A stretch of DNA of 6,035 bases from Leptospira vanthielii serovar Holland str. Waz Holland = ATCC 700522. GTDB taxonomy: Bacteria > Spirochaetota > Leptospiria > Leptospirales > Leptospiraceae. Position 1 is the stretch's first letter. Each line of letters starts with the position of its first letter. This document shows, one piece after another, positions 5,193 to 6,035 of the stretch. The notes beneath the pieces were generated by a model. It was not told where the DNA came from and did not search any database. It was given only the letters and a program-made list of their open reading frames with translations. The position numbers and the translations under genes are program-made. Location of the stretch: assembly GCF_000332455.1 (NCBI RefSeq), contig NZ_AOGY02000087.1, positions 1-6,035 on the forward strand, given 5' to 3'.

Positions 5193-6035
5193 TCAAATAC
5201 TTTTTCCTAATATTTGCTTTGACTCTATGCTTATAAAATTCTTAGGTATCTTGATTGTTTCATTTATTGAAAGATCAAAAAGTGAAATGTATTTATCTGA
5301 GCTAAAAGTTTTATGTAGTGATTCATTTGTGAAATCTAGTTTTATTCCGCCTCTTCTTTGAGTATAAATTGCAGAGTAAATTTCAGTCGCACCTTTAGAA
5401 TCTAGTTGGGTTTCAGATTTAATATTATAAAGATAGAACCTGAATATGTTGGATCCAATACCTGATTGTATTCCAATTTCACCGGGAAGAAATTTTTTAA
5501 TGATGTAAAGATAAATTTGAAGATTATGAGAAAGAAGAAATGTTAGTTCGTTGAAATTTGATTCATTAATAAATTCATTATTCGTTCTACCTGATGAAAG
5601 AATATAGTTATAGAGTTCAAATGATCTTTTGTAGTAATTTAGTCCGAATCTAAAAAAAGTATACGCCACGTATCTTGAGATCAAAATCAATGTCTTTTCC
5701 TGATTTTGTAATGGAATTTTGTTTAAAGAAAAAATAAATTGGCTTAGTGATGGAAATTTGATTACAGATGAACAAGCTTGGTTTAGATCACTTAACGTAT
5801 TATTTATAAAACTCGAATAGTAAATTTTTCTATTATAATTAAAATATTCCTTTTCATTAGATTTTATTTTCTTATGTGAATAAAATAGAGAAGAGTAGAG
5901 TAAATGTGTTAAGATTGCTATTTCTGATGGATGATTCCTGCCTTTGAATGAAAGATTCTTAAATGTTTTTAATAACAATTTCCATTGAAAATTAGTTAGA
6001 TTGTCATTTTCATTACTTTCAAATATATCATTCAG
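5193..6035 (-). CDS. Unrecognised protein, 5' end outside window
   Basis: The frame is open from the window edge at 6035 to the TGA at 5193: 280 residues visible, with the true start to the right. A TTG at 5978 also opens the frame but is not needed as a start. The protein is rich in Ser, Asn, Lys, Ile, Leu, Phe and Tyr. It has amphipathic helical-looking stretches (for example HPSEIAILTHLLYSSLFY and FNELTFLLSHNLQIYLYIIK), one Cys and no membrane span, zinc motif or nucleotide-binding loop. A Gly-rich stretch, LPGEIGIQSGIGSNIF, lies in the second half. I do not recognise the family. It ends 94 bp before attC5 as the only visible gene of its cassette, like typical accessory cargo of unknown function. 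Confidence 0.72.
   Translation of the reverse strand: MNDIFESNENDNLTNFQWKLLLKTFKNLSFKGRNHPSEIAILTHLLYSSLFYSHKKIKSNEKEYFNYNRKIYYSSFINNTLSDLNQACSSVIKFPSLSQFIFSLNKIPLQNQEKTLILISRYVAYTFFRFGLNYYKRSFELYNYILSSGRTNNEFINESNFNELTFLLSHNLQIYLYIIKKFLPGEIGIQSGIGSNIFRFYLYNIKSETQLDSKGATEIYSAIYTQRRGGIKLDFTNESLHKTFSSDKYISLFDLSINETIKIPKNFISIESKQILGKSI
5663..5673. repeat. 11-mer repeat ACGCCACGTAT, copy 3
   Basis: Third identical copy, within the unrecognised gene, where it encodes RYVA on the minus strand. Here the symmetry is longer: ATACG-CCA-CGTAT (5661-5673) is a perfect 5-bp inverted repeat around CCA. Confidence 0.6.

Noticed and set aside
5121..5229. Possible C-terminal extension of the unknown protein in another minus frame (KHRVKANIRKKYLKV...)
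   Set aside because: It is lysine-rich and open for about 36 codons, but that is common in this base composition and nothing shows a frameshift.
5170..5361. Plus-strand hydrophobic open frame
   Set aside because: It is antisense to the 3' end of the long minus-strand gene and its Phe-rich content reflects base composition.

Overview
The window is a stretch of an integron gene-cassette array in an AT-rich bacterium. Five GC-rich repeats of about 162 bp (330-491, 1606-1768, 2552-2715, 3527-3688, 4938-5099) have the layout of attC recombination sites. Each carries short outer boxes (AAC on the left, GTT on the right), inner 8-bp boxes that change from copy to copy yet stay complementary, and nested hairpins that also covary. 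The repeats separate AT-rich bodies that each hold a gene, a gene pair or nothing coding. All genes are on the minus strand. Read on the minus strand, each gene ends shortly before an attC, as in ordinary cassettes, so the array's top strand is the minus strand and the integrase and attI should lie to the right of the window. No integrase is present here. Gene style, low GC and this repeat type suggest a spirochaete such as Leptospira, but that is an impression without a search behind it.

Layout from left to right: a cassette body with no gene (14-336), containing a 19-bp inverted repeat; attC1; an HNH nuclease gene (524-1594); attC2; a small one-TM protein gene (1791-2237) with a 314-bp AT-rich leader; attC3; a HigB/HigA-type toxin-antitoxin pair (2755-3436) with its own promoter and a perfect 16-bp palindrome as likely operator; attC4; an IS91-like transposase broken by at least five frameshifts (3767-4914); attC5; and the 3' part of an unrecognised protein gene (5193 to beyond 6035).

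The cassettes look like independent cargo. The toxin-antitoxin pair fits a role in stabilising an array, and the HNH protein may be a defence nuclease (inference). The most notable signal is at the cassette ends. The two ends of each cassette match each other for 15-19 bp, far past the usual 7-bp R box, and all five testable cassettes carry the same G.T wobble at position 11 from the crossover. The wobbles in the attC stems also favour folding of the + strand, which is the bottom strand in this reading and the strand integron integrases use.
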